Assembly: GCA_023419655.1 (NCBI GenBank)
Contig: JAEZXP010000154.1
Location: 1-54,884 of the forward strand
DNA length: 54,884 nt
Reading direction: 5' to 3'
From: Bacillota bacterium
Lineage (GTDB): Bacteria > Bacillota > Clostridia > Lachnospirales > Lachnospiraceae
This document shows, one piece after another, positions 8,402 to 17,039 of this stretch. A program made the position numbers and the translations under genes. Position 1 is the stretch's first letter. Each line of letters begins with the position of its first letter. The notes under the pieces are model-generated. The model saw nothing but the letters and a program-made list of their open reading frames with translations. It had not been told where the DNA came from and searched no databases.

Positions 8402-8507
8402 GAGAGGGATTTGAAAATCGGTAGACACGAACCTGTCTATTTTTCTATAAAATGATAAATTATTATTCTTGTACCAACGCCATGACAGCAAACAACAAAA
8501 CTTTCCT

Positions 8508-9962
8508 TTAGCGTTCCGGCACCAAATCCGGTAAACTTATATATGTATCCAGTCCATCATCCGCAATGTCTATCGTATAACTCTTGGTTTGATATCCCGG
8601 CTTAATAAATGTAACTACATGGCTCCCTATAACCTTCTGAAAGCTTCCGGGAGAGATGCCTTTATACTCACCGTTCAGATATACAGACACGCCCAGGGGA
8701 TTCTGAATATAGATAAGGTGTTCCGTATCAACGATGGGGTCTTCTTCATAATCATCATCCATCCCGGAATCTATCTGCTCAGGAACATCGTCATCCTTAT
8801 CCTGCTCACTATCCCAATCGTTATATTCAATATCCTCCGATTCTCCTCCCGTATCTCCCGTCTCAACAACCCGTACGCTTTCTTTGCTTTGCAGCTCCGG
8901 AAGAACAATCTGTACCTTCTTGCTGGCATAATCCACCTCCAGATTACCGCGGAAGGTAGAATATCCCCCTAAGGATACCTCTATCGTATGGCTTCCGTAA
9001 GACAACTCCACCGGACTTGCATAGGTGGTAAGTTCCTTATCAATGTACAAATCAGCTCCAAAGGGCGTAATCTCAAACGTTACCTTGCCGTACTTTACAG
9101 GCTCCGGCCCCAAATCTCCTACCGACACAATGGTCTCTGCATTCCGCTCTATCGTGACATTCTTCGTTCCGCTATATTCTCCGTTTTCTACAGTAAGATT
9201 GTAATTCCCTTCACGAACGGTAATCGACATATCCCCGGTTATAAGCTGAACGGCTTCATAGCCCACCGTAATGCTGCCGCCCAGAAAAGCCTCATAGTCC
9301 TTTATTCGTACGATTCCATGCCCTTTCGTAACGATTATTGACCAGATGGTCTCGCCAATACCCCGTACCGTCAGCTCATCCTGTACGGCCAAATCCTCTA
9401 ACGTGATAAACTTATCCATATCTACAACAACCGGATTCGTATATGTATATTTTGTTTTGGCTATCTGAATCATATTGTCTTCATGATTTATCGTCATGTT
9501 ATTAACACCGACGTATTCCCATGCCTTGTCCGAATATTTAAGGTCCGTCAGTCTGCTATCGGTTTGATAGCCTACATCCACTATCAGACCAATTTCAACC
9601 TGACTGATGGAAATAACTTGTCCGAACTTATCAAGTACGCTGGTTCCTCCGGTATAACGAAGCCTTAATTCCTCGTTATTTGCCGTAACATACAGGCTTA
9701 TTACCTTATTATCTTTATCGATTTCAAGGACAATGGCGGTAGCCGTCTTGTCCGGCTTACTATGGGATGAGGGATTGTTATTGCTCTCGGAATCCGCTCC
9801 TCTGCCTGGGGCAGGCCTTATGCCGGCTCTTCCGTTCTTTCCTGCCTCGATTAAAGCAACGAATAAAATAACCGTAAAAAGAGTCAGACCAACCAAAAGG
9901 CTTACTATTGGCCTGACACGTATCATTGATTTATTCTTTTGTTCATTTGTATTTACCGCCAT
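8508..9962 (-). CDS. PEGA domain protein, membrane anchored
   Basis: A 484-residue protein with a single N-terminal membrane anchor (about residues 17-40), a Ser/Asn-rich linker, then an exported region. Residues about 70-300 form repeated beta-rich segments. A PEGA-type domain is at about 305-350 (TPFGADLYIDKEL, then SYGSHTIEVSLGGY) and a second near 420-475 (NPLGVSVYLNGEYKG, then GSHVVTFIKPGYQ). An acidic linker separates them. PEGA domains are extracellular beta modules seen with cell-surface and wall-associated proteins. AAAGGA supports the start. No enzymatic domain is visible, so surface interaction is the likely but unproven role. Confidence 0.8.
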   Translation of the reverse strand: MAVNTNEQKNKSMIRVRPIVSLLVGLTLFTVILFVALIEAGKNGRAGIRPAPGRGADSESNNNPSSHSKPDKTATAIVLEIDKDNKVISLYVTANNEELRLRYTGGTSVLDKFGQVISISQVEIGLIVDVGYQTDSRLTDLKYSDKAWEYVGVNNMTINHEDNMIQIAKTKYTYTNPVVVDMDKFITLEDLAVQDELTVRGIGETIWSIIVTKGHGIVRIKDYEAFLGGSITVGYEAVQLITGDMSITVREGNYNLTVENGEYSGTKNVTIERNAETIVSVGDLGPEPVKYGKVTFEITPFGADLYIDKELTTYASPVELSYGSHTIEVSLGGYSTFRGNLEVDYASKKVQIVLPELQSKESVRVVETGDTGGESEDIEYNDWDSEQDKDDDVPEQIDSGMDDDYEEDPIVDTEHLIYIQNPLGVSVYLNGEYKGISPGSFQKVIGSHVVTFIKPGYQTKSYTIDIADDGLDTYISLPDLVPER

Positions 9963-10108
9963 ACTATCCTTTCGTTTCGCTAATATTCGCTAATCATTCT
10001 ACAAGGTATAATAATAGTATATCGCAATTCATCCTTTTAGGCAATCCCTTCAAAATTACTACTCTTCGTAAAAGCTCCATAGGACGTATGGCAAATTGGG
10101 CAATCAAC

Positions 10109-11176
10109 CTACAGGATACTCTCAAGGCTTTTTAAGAACATCTCTTTCTTTGGATTTTGCTCCCCTATACTGTTGAGCTTTTGGATGTTTCGTCCTGATA
10201 TCCAGACTTTCTTGCCATTATAATAAAAGTTTGTTATCTTCCAGAATTTCTCGGGATATAGTAAAAGCAGATATAAGACCTCCAGCTCTTCTCCGGATAT
10301 GGGCCGTATACTGTCATAAGCCTCTATAATATTGCTGCCATAGAGGATATCCCAATCATTTTTCTCCATTACTTTTCTGATAAATTGGTACAAATCCGTA
10401 ATCTGAATCCCGATATGGGCTTTTTCAAAATTGGTCGTTGCCATCCCATTGCCCCACTCGGAGGATATCTCGGCAGCGGATAAAGCCTGCCGGTTAGCCC
10501 AGCTCATTTCATTTTTATTTTTTTGCACAATAATAATATTATGATAGTTATAATTGCCATGGCATACCGCCCTTTGTTGTGCAGCCTCCTTAAGCGCATG
10601 GCTGTAGCCGGAGCCTGACAATCTTTTGGCAGCTTCTAAGCCCTGTTCATAGAATTCATCATAATAATTAAGGTAAAGTATCTCAAATTCATTCTTTTGA
10701 CGCTTATCCCGAATATAGCTCTTGACTCGTTTTAACTCCCTGTTCCGCTTTTCAAAGATTTCATGGAGATTACCGGCAATATTATATTCCATTTGTTCTT
10801 TGGTAAATTCCACATCCTTTAAAACGCTATGCAGCTTTGCCAGGTTAGCGGATGCCATTTCAATCTGGGACAGCTCCTTCAGATTACATTCCTCTCCCCA
10901 AAACCAGTTCTTAACGATATACCGGCATCCGGATTGATCCTCTGCTATAATGTCATCCTCTATTGTTTTAACGTACAGATCTGTATTATAATATCCGTGC
11001 ATATAGAGATGTTCTTTTACGTTATGCTCAAATAGCGCACGGTTTTTCGAACCTTCAAAGCACTTAAAAAGCTTTAAGCCGCTGTCGGTTTCTAACATAT
11101 AAGCACCTCTTGCTCGATAGGTATTATACACCTTAAAAGGATACTTTTTTAATACCTCCTGACATCTGTCTTCCAA
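10109..11176 (-). CDS. CotS family spore coat protein (kinase fold)
   Basis: About 355 residues with a choline/aminoglycoside-kinase-like fold, as in spore coat proteins CotS and YsxE. Supporting features are an N-terminal lobe containing TRARGAYMLETDSGLKLFK, and CHGNYNYHN where kinases have HGDxxxxN; the catalytic Asp position is Asn here, so it is probably a pseudokinase. A C-terminal helical segment ends the protein. The frame opens at an ATG at 11200 with no good ribosome binding site; a TTG at 11176 is preceded by GGGGGTGG at 6 nt and is preferred. It would act in coat assembly in the mother cell. Confidence 0.8.
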   Translation of the reverse strand: MEDRCQEVLKKYPFKVYNTYRARGAYMLETDSGLKLFKCFEGSKNRALFEHNVKEHLYMHGYYNTDLYVKTIEDDIIAEDQSGCRYIVKNWFWGEECNLKELSQIEMASANLAKLHSVLKDVEFTKEQMEYNIAGNLHEIFEKRNRELKRVKSYIRDKRQKNEFEILYLNYYDEFYEQGLEAAKRLSGSGYSHALKEAAQQRAVCHGNYNYHNIIIVQKNKNEMSWANRQALSAAEISSEWGNGMATTNFEKAHIGIQITDLYQFIRKVMEKNDWDILYGSNIIEAYDSIRPISGEELEVLYLLLLYPEKFWKITNFYYNGKKVWISGRNIQKLNSIGEQNPKKEMFLKSLESIL

Positions 11177-11219
11177 AGCATTCCACCCCCAACAATTCAT
11201 AATATCTGTCTACTAATAT

Positions 11220-11228
11220 TATGATATG
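11220..11228 (-). promoter_or_regulatory. Possible mother-cell sigma factor -10 element
   Basis: The minus strand has CATATCATA, matching the sigma-K -10 form CATAnnnTA, about 44 nt before the preferred cotS start. The -35 AC element is not at ideal spacing, so this is tentative. Confidence 0.25.
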
Positions 11229-11323
11229 TCTTATGAATTCATGAATAAAACAAACAGTTTCATGAGGTATCATGCAAATTTATATTAAAAATACAGTTTA
11301 AACCGTACATAGAGCAAAATTAA

Positions 11324-11516
11324 GGGGTTGCTGCAAAATGATATTAGGTACACAGGTATAACCATAATGCACCGTTAGAAGAACAGATGCTATAATTTGT
11401 AAGCCATATAAGCGGACAGTTTATGTCCGATTTGAGCTTATAAATTATAGTGTCTGTACTTCTACCGGTGTGTGAGGTTCATACCTGTATGCCTGATGCT
11501 ATTTTGCAACAACCCT
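11324..11516. repeat. Long foldback element (MITE-like or large hairpin RNA)
   Basis: Two arms of about 90 nt form one imperfect inverted repeat. The outer ends are GGGTTGCTGCAAAAT (left) against the complement GGGTTGTTGCAAAAT (right). The match continues through ACAGGTAT, CACCG, TAGAAG, ACAGA and CTATAATTT to a GGACA/TGTCC apex. It fills most of the gap between cca and cotS and contains no credible gene. Transposon-like terminal repeats suggest a MITE. On the minus strand it ends in CCCC followed by a T-rich run, so it may also terminate cca transcription. No clear target-site duplication was seen. Confidence 0.75.
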
Positions 11517-11523
11517 CCATCTC

Positions 11524-12888
11524 TTATCTATTCAATGATTTTACTATACCGAGCAAGGTTTCTTTATCATTCAGGGAGGGGTCTTCAATAACCATATCCA
11601 ATAGACTGTTTAATATCCTTCCCATCTCTTTTCCGGGCTTAAAGCCTGCTGTTATCAGGTCCTTTCCGTTGATTTGAAGCTCTTTAAGGCTGACACATTC
11701 CTCTCTTGATATCATTTCCCGATAAAGCCGCTTTGCTTCCTCCAGCTGCCTGAATTTATCCTTATTGGTCTCGGGATTCTTCCCGCTGGTATCCGCATAG
11801 TTGATTTCAAATAAAAGCTCCATGTATTCCTTGCCAATCTTCGCAGCCGCTTTTCTTATTCCTGTGGGTGTCAGAACAAACCGGTAGTCATGCCATCTGA
11901 CCAGATGAACCACGGCTTCCAATGTATCATTATCGAACTTCAAGTCCTTTAGAATCCGTTTTGCGGTCATCGCTCCCTTTTCCTGATGTCCGTAAAAATG
12001 ATTCTGTCCGTCCTTCCCCATCGTGATGGTACCGGGCTTTTCTATATCGTGAAGCAGCATGGTCCAGCGCAAGATAACCCTTTCCTGCGAAGAAAACCGG
12101 TTCTCACTGATTTTACCCGCAACGGCACTGACTGCCCGGATAGTATGTTCACCTACGCTGTAAGCATGATGGATGTTCTTTTGTCCTGTTACCATCATCT
12201 TATCGAATTCAGGGATAATCACCTTACTAATCCCCAGCTCATACAAAAGCCGGAACCTGTCAGGATGGTCAGATATCAGAAGCTTTGTAAGTTCCGTCCG
12301 GATTCTTTCGGCGCTGATGTTTCTCAGATGCTCCGCCTTGCCCATGACGGCCCTCTTTGTTTCCTCTTCTATGGCAAAGTCCAGTTGAGCGGAAAACCGG
12401 ACGGCCCGCAATATCCTTAATGCGTCTTCATCAAACCTTTCGGAAGCATTACCTACACAGCAAATCAACCGGTCATTCAAATCTTTCCTTCCGCCGAATA
12501 AATCTATCACGCCCTGTTCGGGGTTATATGCCATTGCATTGATTGTAAAGTCTCTTCTCTTTAAGTCCTCTTCCAAATTGCCGGTAAAGGATACCTCTTT
12601 TGGGTGCCGGTTATCCTCATATATGCCATCAAGGCGGTAAGTGGTAACCTCATAATGTTCCTTATCCAAAAGTACGGTAACCGTCCCATGAACAATACCC
12701 GTATCCACCGTCCTCTTAAAAATCCTCTTCACTTCATGAGGCTTGGCGGAGGTTGTAATATCCCAGTCCTCGGGTTTTTTCCCAAGCAGCATATCGCGGA
12801 CACAGCCTCCTACAGCATAGGCCTCAAAGCCATTGTCCGTTAATGCCTGTATAATATATTGGACTTTTTTAGGTATCTGAAATTCCAT
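11524..12888 (-). CDS. cca: CCA tRNA nucleotidyltransferase
   Basis: A 454-residue class II nucleotidyltransferase that adds or repairs the 3' CCA end of tRNAs. The head domain has AVGGCVRDMLLG (residues 25-36) and the catalytic DWD (41-43), followed by RRDFTINAMAY and the ERFDEDALRILRAVRF signature. The C-terminal part carries an HD-type domain (MLLHDIEKPGT, GHQEKGA), as in many Firmicute enzymes of this length. The frame extends 22 codons upstream, but the ATG at 12888 follows GGAGG and the promoter lies at 12926-12934. The stop is 7 nt from the foldback element. Confidence 0.94.
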   Translation of the reverse strand: MEFQIPKKVQYIIQALTDNGFEAYAVGGCVRDMLLGKKPEDWDITTSAKPHEVKRIFKRTVDTGIVHGTVTVLLDKEHYEVTTYRLDGIYEDNRHPKEVSFTGNLEEDLKRRDFTINAMAYNPEQGVIDLFGGRKDLNDRLICCVGNASERFDEDALRILRAVRFSAQLDFAIEEETKRAVMGKAEHLRNISAERIRTELTKLLISDHPDRFRLLYELGISKVIIPEFDKMMVTGQKNIHHAYSVGEHTIRAVSAVAGKISENRFSSQERVILRWTMLLHDIEKPGTITMGKDGQNHFYGHQEKGAMTAKRILKDLKFDNDTLEAVVHLVRWHDYRFVLTPTGIRKAAAKIGKEYMELLFEINYADTSGKNPETNKDKFRQLEEAKRLYREMISREECVSLKELQINGKDLITAGFKPGKEMGRILNSLLDMVIEDPSLNDKETLLGIVKSLNR

Positions 12889-12925
12889 GGTTCCTCCGGT
12901 TAAACTGTATAATGTATCTACCGTG

Positions 12926-12934
12926 ATTATAGCA
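12926..12934 (-). promoter_or_regulatory. Extended -10 promoter of cca
   Basis: The minus strand has TGC-TATAAT, a perfect -10 with a TGn extension, about 38 nt before the cca ATG; the -35 region (TTGTAT, 17 nt upstream) is weak. Confidence 0.5.
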
Positions 12935-12973
12935 GAGGGATTTTGACAATACAAGGTGTGAATTCACTTGTGC

Positions 12974-14407
12974 CTAGTATGCTTTACCCCAATAAGTCAT
13001 GGTCTTGGCCGGCTTGCCGCAGCATACACAGTGCTCGTCTATATGCTCCTGTTCAAATGGCATGCAGCGGGAGGTTGCTCCCGTTCTTTCTTTAATTTCA
13101 TTCTCACAGGCCTCATCCATACACCACATGGCTTTGACGAATCCGGGCTTATCATTCATGATATTCTCAAACTCCTCCATGTTCGTTGCTGTATAGGTAT
13201 GAGCATCCCGGTGCGCTCTGGCTCTTTCCAGCATATCGGACTGCATCTTTTCAAGAATTTCTCCGACCCTGCTTTCTATCTCATCCAGATTGACAACAAT
13301 CTTTTCTCTGGTATCCCGCCTTACTACGACCGCCTGATTATTCTCTATATCCTTGGGGCCTATCTCGATTCGGACGGGAATTCCGCGCATTTCCTGCTCA
13401 CTGAACTTCCAGCCCGGGCTCTTGTCAGAATCATCTATTTTTACTTTAAATGCAGCTAATCTGTCTTTGATTTCATTTGCCTTCTCAAGGACACCTTCTT
13501 TGTTCTGGGCGATGGGTATAATCATTGCCTGAACCGGTGCGATTCTCGGAGGAAGAACCAGCCCGCTGTTATCACCGTGAACCATAATGATGGCACCGAT
13601 AATTCTGGTGGACATGCCCCATGAGGTCTGGTGCACATATTGCAGCTTATTGTCCTTATCCGTATATTGAATATTAAATGCCCTTGCAAAGCCGTCGCCA
13701 AAGTCATGGCTTGTTCCGGATTGCAGTGCCTTGCCGTCATGCATCATGGCTTCAATTGTATAGGTGGCCTCTGCTCCTGCGAATTTCTCCTTGTCGGACT
13801 TTCTTCCCTTCATCATAGGAATTGCCAACACGTTTTCACAAAAATCCGCATAAACACCCAGCATCTGAATGGTTCTCTCATTTGCCTCCTCCTTCGTGGC
13901 ATGGGCGGTATGTCCCTCCTGCCATAAGAACTCCATCGAGCGAAGGAAGGGTCTCGTGGTCTTTTCCCACCTCACAACCGAGCACCACTGATTATATAAT
14001 TTAGGCAGGTCACGGTATGACTGAATAATATTCGCATAAAAATCGCAGAACAGGGTTTCTGAAGTAGGACGTACACATAACCTGTCTTGAAGCTTTTCAT
14101 TGCCGCCATGGGTTACCCAGGCAACCTCAGGAGCAAAGCCCTCTACATGGTCCTTTTCCTTTTGCAGCAGACTCTCAGGTATAAACATAGGCATATACAC
14201 ATTCTCAACCCCGGTTGCCTTAAAATCCGCATCCAGCTGTCTCTGGATATTCTCCCAAAGCGCGTATCCATAAGGGCGGATAATCATACAGCCTCTTACG
14301 CTTGAGTATTCTATAAGCTCTGCCTTTTTAACCACATCTGTGTACCATTTAGCAAAATCTTCTTCCATTGAGGTAATTGCCTCAACTAATTTCTTTTCCT
14401 GTGCCAT
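12974..14407 (-). CDS. proS: Prolyl-tRNA synthetase (archaeal/eukaryote-like type)
   Basis: A 477-residue class II aminoacyl-tRNA synthetase that charges tRNA-Pro. It is the short form without the editing insertion typical of other bacteria: motif 2 (RWEKTTRPFLRSMEFLWQEGHTAH) is followed within a normal distance by the proline-binding GTSHDFGD region and motif 3. It carries the C-terminal zinc-binding-like extension with four or more Cys, ending in a Tyr. Three consecutive ATGs occur at the start; the third (14407) is best spaced from AGGAG. Expression is controlled by the T-box leader immediately upstream. Confidence 0.96.
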   Translation of the reverse strand: MAQEKKLVEAITSMEEDFAKWYTDVVKKAELIEYSSVRGCMIIRPYGYALWENIQRQLDADFKATGVENVYMPMFIPESLLQKEKDHVEGFAPEVAWVTHGGNEKLQDRLCVRPTSETLFCDFYANIIQSYRDLPKLYNQWCSVVRWEKTTRPFLRSMEFLWQEGHTAHATKEEANERTIQMLGVYADFCENVLAIPMMKGRKSDKEKFAGAEATYTIEAMMHDGKALQSGTSHDFGDGFARAFNIQYTDKDNKLQYVHQTSWGMSTRIIGAIIMVHGDNSGLVLPPRIAPVQAMIIPIAQNKEGVLEKANEIKDRLAAFKVKIDDSDKSPGWKFSEQEMRGIPVRIEIGPKDIENNQAVVVRRDTREKIVVNLDEIESRVGEILEKMQSDMLERARAHRDAHTYTATNMEEFENIMNDKPGFVKAMWCMDEACENEIKERTGATSRCMPFEQEHIDEHCVCCGKPAKTMTYWGKAY

Positions 14408-14480
14408 CATCATCTCTCCTCATATTTTCTTTTTTGGGGTTAATAATGGAGCATTTTTATTGAACCGATATTTTTTCAAT

Positions 14481-14729
14481 AAAAAAAGCCCTTCATCCCT
14501 CAAGGGACCGAAAGACTCGGCGGTACCACCCTTTTTAGCCTGCAAGCTCTTCACTTACGGCTCTCTCTTTACCGTTAACGCCGGTTCTACGTTGTATTTG
14601 GGGAAAGCATCCTTCATACAAGGCTCCAAGGGCCGGTTCGAAAACTACAGCATAAGAAGCTCCCACCATTACTTCTCTCTCTGGAATGCGCATATTTTTC
14701 TACTATTCCTCTTCAACGCCAGTTTAATG
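14481..14729 (-). promoter_or_regulatory. T-box riboswitch (tRNA-Pro) upstream of proS
   Basis: The leader contains the Stem I elements GAAGAGGA and AGTA, AGAGAG and GGTGGGAGC. GAA-CCG-G lies ahead of TTGGAGC, at the place where the specifier is found in known T-boxes, and CCG (14636-14634) is a proline codon. The T-box proper, AAGGGTGGTACCGCC, lies at about 14534-14518. An intrinsic terminator (CCCTT/AAGGG stem, then seven T) ends at 14481. Uncharged tRNA-Pro is expected to stabilise the antiterminator and allow proS transcription. Confidence 0.95.
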
Positions 14730-14735
14730 TACTTT

Positions 14736-14764
14736 ATTTTATTCCAGTTTGGCGCCTTTGTCAA
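14736..14764 (-). promoter_or_regulatory. proS/T-box promoter
   Basis: A perfect TTGACA (14764-14759), a 17-nt spacer and TAAAAT (14741-14736) on the minus strand. It overlaps the last codons of ytvI, so the T-box transcript starts near 14729. Confidence 0.75.
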
Positions 14765-15821
14765 GTGAATGTGATTCCTTATCATTCATTGCTTTTATAA
14801 TGGCTATAATAATGATAAGACCCGTCGGTCCCAGAATAAATCCGGCTATTCCAAAAAGTTTCAGGCCTATATACATGGATATAAGGGTATACAAAGGCTT
14901 TATGCCTATCCTGTTGCCAATCAGCTTTGGCTCCAGCACTTCGCGCAGAACCTGACATATAAGATATACGGTTACAAGAATTGCCGCTCCATATATATTC
15001 CCGTTAATAAGCATTATAATGCCCCATGGAATTAATATCATTCCGCTTCCTATTACAGGCAAGGCATCCAATATGGCAATCAGCAGACCCAGCAATAAGG
15101 CATATTCATTTTTTATTAAAACCAGTCCGGTTACACAGCATACGGCCACCATCACCATAATAAGCAGCTGCGCCCTTATATATGCAATTCCCGCATCCGC
15201 TAATTTAACGGTTACTCCGTTAATATCATTGTATATCTCCAGGTCTTTGTATTTTTTTTTCAGTGCCGGTACTTCCTTGACGATTAGCGCCGCTGATATG
15301 AAGATAATCAGAAGAATACCTATAAACCCAACTATTTTAACGGTAAAGTTAAGTGTTTTTGCCGTCAGCCCGGGGATTACATCGGTCTTTACCTTATCGA
15401 CCATTTTCATCATATTATCATCCATTGCTGCCCTTGCGCTTCCTGCTGCCAGGCCCAGGATTTCATCGCAGCTGCTGCATATACTGTCCAGCTTGCCTGC
15501 CAGAATACTTAGATAGGCCGGTATATTCCTGGCGAAATTCACTGCCTGCTTAATCACCAGATTCCCCAGATAGAACAATCCCGTTCCGATAAGTGAAATC
15601 AATACCAAAAGAGACAGGGAGCCGCCTACAATTCGTGGTATCTTGACTTTTCTATATAGGAATTCCGTAGGCTTTCTGACTATCCACGCCAACAGGTAAG
15701 CAACGATAAAAGGCAAGATAAGCGGCAGAATAAAACGAAATCCCAGATACACGCTTAAAGTAATAATAATCAGCTTAATAAATAACCTTATCCTTTTATT
15801 CTCCCAAAGCTTCATTTTCAA
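14739..15821 (-). CDS. ytvI: AI-2E/YtvI family membrane protein
   Basis: A 360-residue polytopic membrane protein with about eight hydrophobic segments arranged as in the AI-2E exporter/YtvI family: two N-terminal helices (LPLILPFIVAYLLAWIVRKP is the family signature), a helical hydrophilic middle (about 90-165), and a C-terminal block containing LDALPVIGSG and GLKLFGIAGFILGP. In Bacillus the YtvI branch is a sporulation membrane protein; other members transport diverse solutes or ions. The ytvI label rests on length and the Firmicute context, so the subfamily is less certain than the family. Its 3' end contains the proS promoter. Confidence 0.8.
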   Translation of the reverse strand: MKMKLWENKRIRLFIKLIIITLSVYLGFRFILPLILPFIVAYLLAWIVRKPTEFLYRKVKIPRIVGGSLSLLVLISLIGTGLFYLGNLVIKQAVNFARNIPAYLSILAGKLDSICSSCDEILGLAAGSARAAMDDNMMKMVDKVKTDVIPGLTAKTLNFTVKIVGFIGILLIIFISAALIVKEVPALKKKYKDLEIYNDINGVTVKLADAGIAYIRAQLLIMVMVAVCCVTGLVLIKNEYALLLGLLIAILDALPVIGSGMILIPWGIIMLINGNIYGAAILVTVYLICQVLREVLEPKLIGNRIGIKPLYTLISMYIGLKLFGIAGFILGPTGLIIIIAIIKAMNDKESHSLDKGAKLE

Positions 15822-15870
15822 TCACCCCCTGATTTTATTAACTTAAAGCAGTTTTTAAATATTTTTGGTA

Positions 15871-15904
15871 ATTAAAAAGAGAATTCATTTTTATGAATCC
15901 TCTT
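15871..15904 (-). terminator. Intrinsic terminator after the kinase-like gene
   Basis: A 12-bp stem (15877-15888 with 15893-15904, one mismatch) built on AAGAG and ATTCAT, followed on the minus strand by a T-rich run. The surrounding 15822-16091 gap is AT-rich and otherwise empty apart from a short CAGGA repeat near 16035. Confidence 0.5.
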
Positions 15905-16091
15905 ATCTTTATTTTCTGTTTTTAAATTTTTTATATCCTCGGGGATAATTTGAAATAAAAAGGATATATTATCTTATTCAGAGGTTAATTACATTCTTTG
16001 AAGCTTATTGCAAGCTTTAAATGCAGCCGTCTCCTGATTTGTTATTTCCTGACTGAATAAAACCCATTCTTTTTCAAATTTTTATGATACA

Positions 16092-16883
16092 CTAAATTAT
16101 TTCTATCTGAATATAGCTTACACCTGCAAAAAAAGCGGCTTTCGCATAGTCCTGATTATCCATTACCAGATAGTCGCTGCCCTGCTGCTGTACCCTGATA
16201 ACCTTGTCCTTATAACAGACAGCCGCTTCCATCTCTTTTATCAATGCATCAAGACTCTTCTTATCCTCCGCTTCCTTTAAATCTTCAAATACAAAACGCT
16301 TGGGCGAAACAAGAATTTTTGATGTCTCCTGTGAATGATGATAGTATATCCTTGCTTCCTCTATAATAATCTCGGCTATGATTTCCGGATTGCAGTAGGT
16401 GCTGTCTATAACCAGATTATAATTCGAAAAATCCATATAATTGAGATTATATATCTCCTTATAGCGTATACTTTCTGTCTTTGCCCGCTCTGCGAGCAGC
16501 TTTTTTGCTTCTTCGACGGAAGAATACCTCTCTACTGAACCTCGCTGGTCATTTATTATACGGTCTGCCGCCACATCAAGGCTGACGGATACAAATACTT
16601 TGAAGGAATGCTCCGCAAAATGCCATGCCAGCCTGGAATCAAATATAATGTTCTTATCCTTATATGTTCTTGAAATACGGGTCGTTTCATCATCAATCAT
16701 ATGGTCATATTTTCGGTCACTCATCATAAGCTGGTTCAGCTCCAAAGTACTGAGATTCATCTGGCTTGCCAGCTCTCTTTGAATCTTCCCGGTGGAGTAA
16801 ATCTCAAAATTATATTTTTCACTAAGAAACTTTCCTATGGTGGATTTTCCGCTTCCCAGGTTTCCCGTTATCGTAATATGCAT
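16092..16883 (-). CDS. Cytidylate kinase-like P-loop protein
   Basis: A 263-residue protein. Residues 1-170 resemble (d)CMP/adenylate-kinase-type nucleotide kinases: Walker A TGNLGSGKST at residues 5-14, FDSRLAWHF as the middle strand region, and RGSVERYSSVEEA as a lid-like segment. Residues 180-263 are an added C-terminal domain that I do not recognise. Cytidylate-kinase-like proteins with this layout occur in Clostridia apart from the true cmk, and the substrate is unknown. The start at 16883 follows GGAAGG; the longer frame has no better site. It is monocistronic from the 16928-16956 promoter. Confidence 0.75.
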   Translation of the reverse strand: MHITITGNLGSGKSTIGKFLSEKYNFEIYSTGKIQRELASQMNLSTLELNQLMMSDRKYDHMIDDETTRISRTYKDKNIIFDSRLAWHFAEHSFKVFVSVSLDVAADRIINDQRGSVERYSSVEEAKKLLAERAKTESIRYKEIYNLNYMDFSNYNLVIDSTYCNPEIIAEIIIEEARIYYHHSQETSKILVSPKRFVFEDLKEAEDKKSLDALIKEMEAAVCYKDKVIRVQQQGSDYLVMDNQDYAKAAFFAGVSYIQIEII

Positions 16884-16927
16884 CGTATTACCTTCCTTTA
16901 TTGGTGTCATATTTATCTCTATCAGAT

Positions 16928-16956
16928 ATTATAGCTGATAGCGATGAAATATACAA
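16928..16956 (-). promoter_or_regulatory. Promoter of the cytidylate kinase-like gene
   Basis: TTGTAT (16956-16951), a 17-nt spacer and a perfect TATAAT (16933-16928) on the minus strand, 45 nt before the ATG. Confidence 0.6.
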
Positions 16957-17039
16957 CAAAGGGTTTTTCTCCATTCTATAGTCCATGAACTTAACCAATA
17001 TACTATCTTTATAAGCTTTGCTTACCATTTAATATCTGT

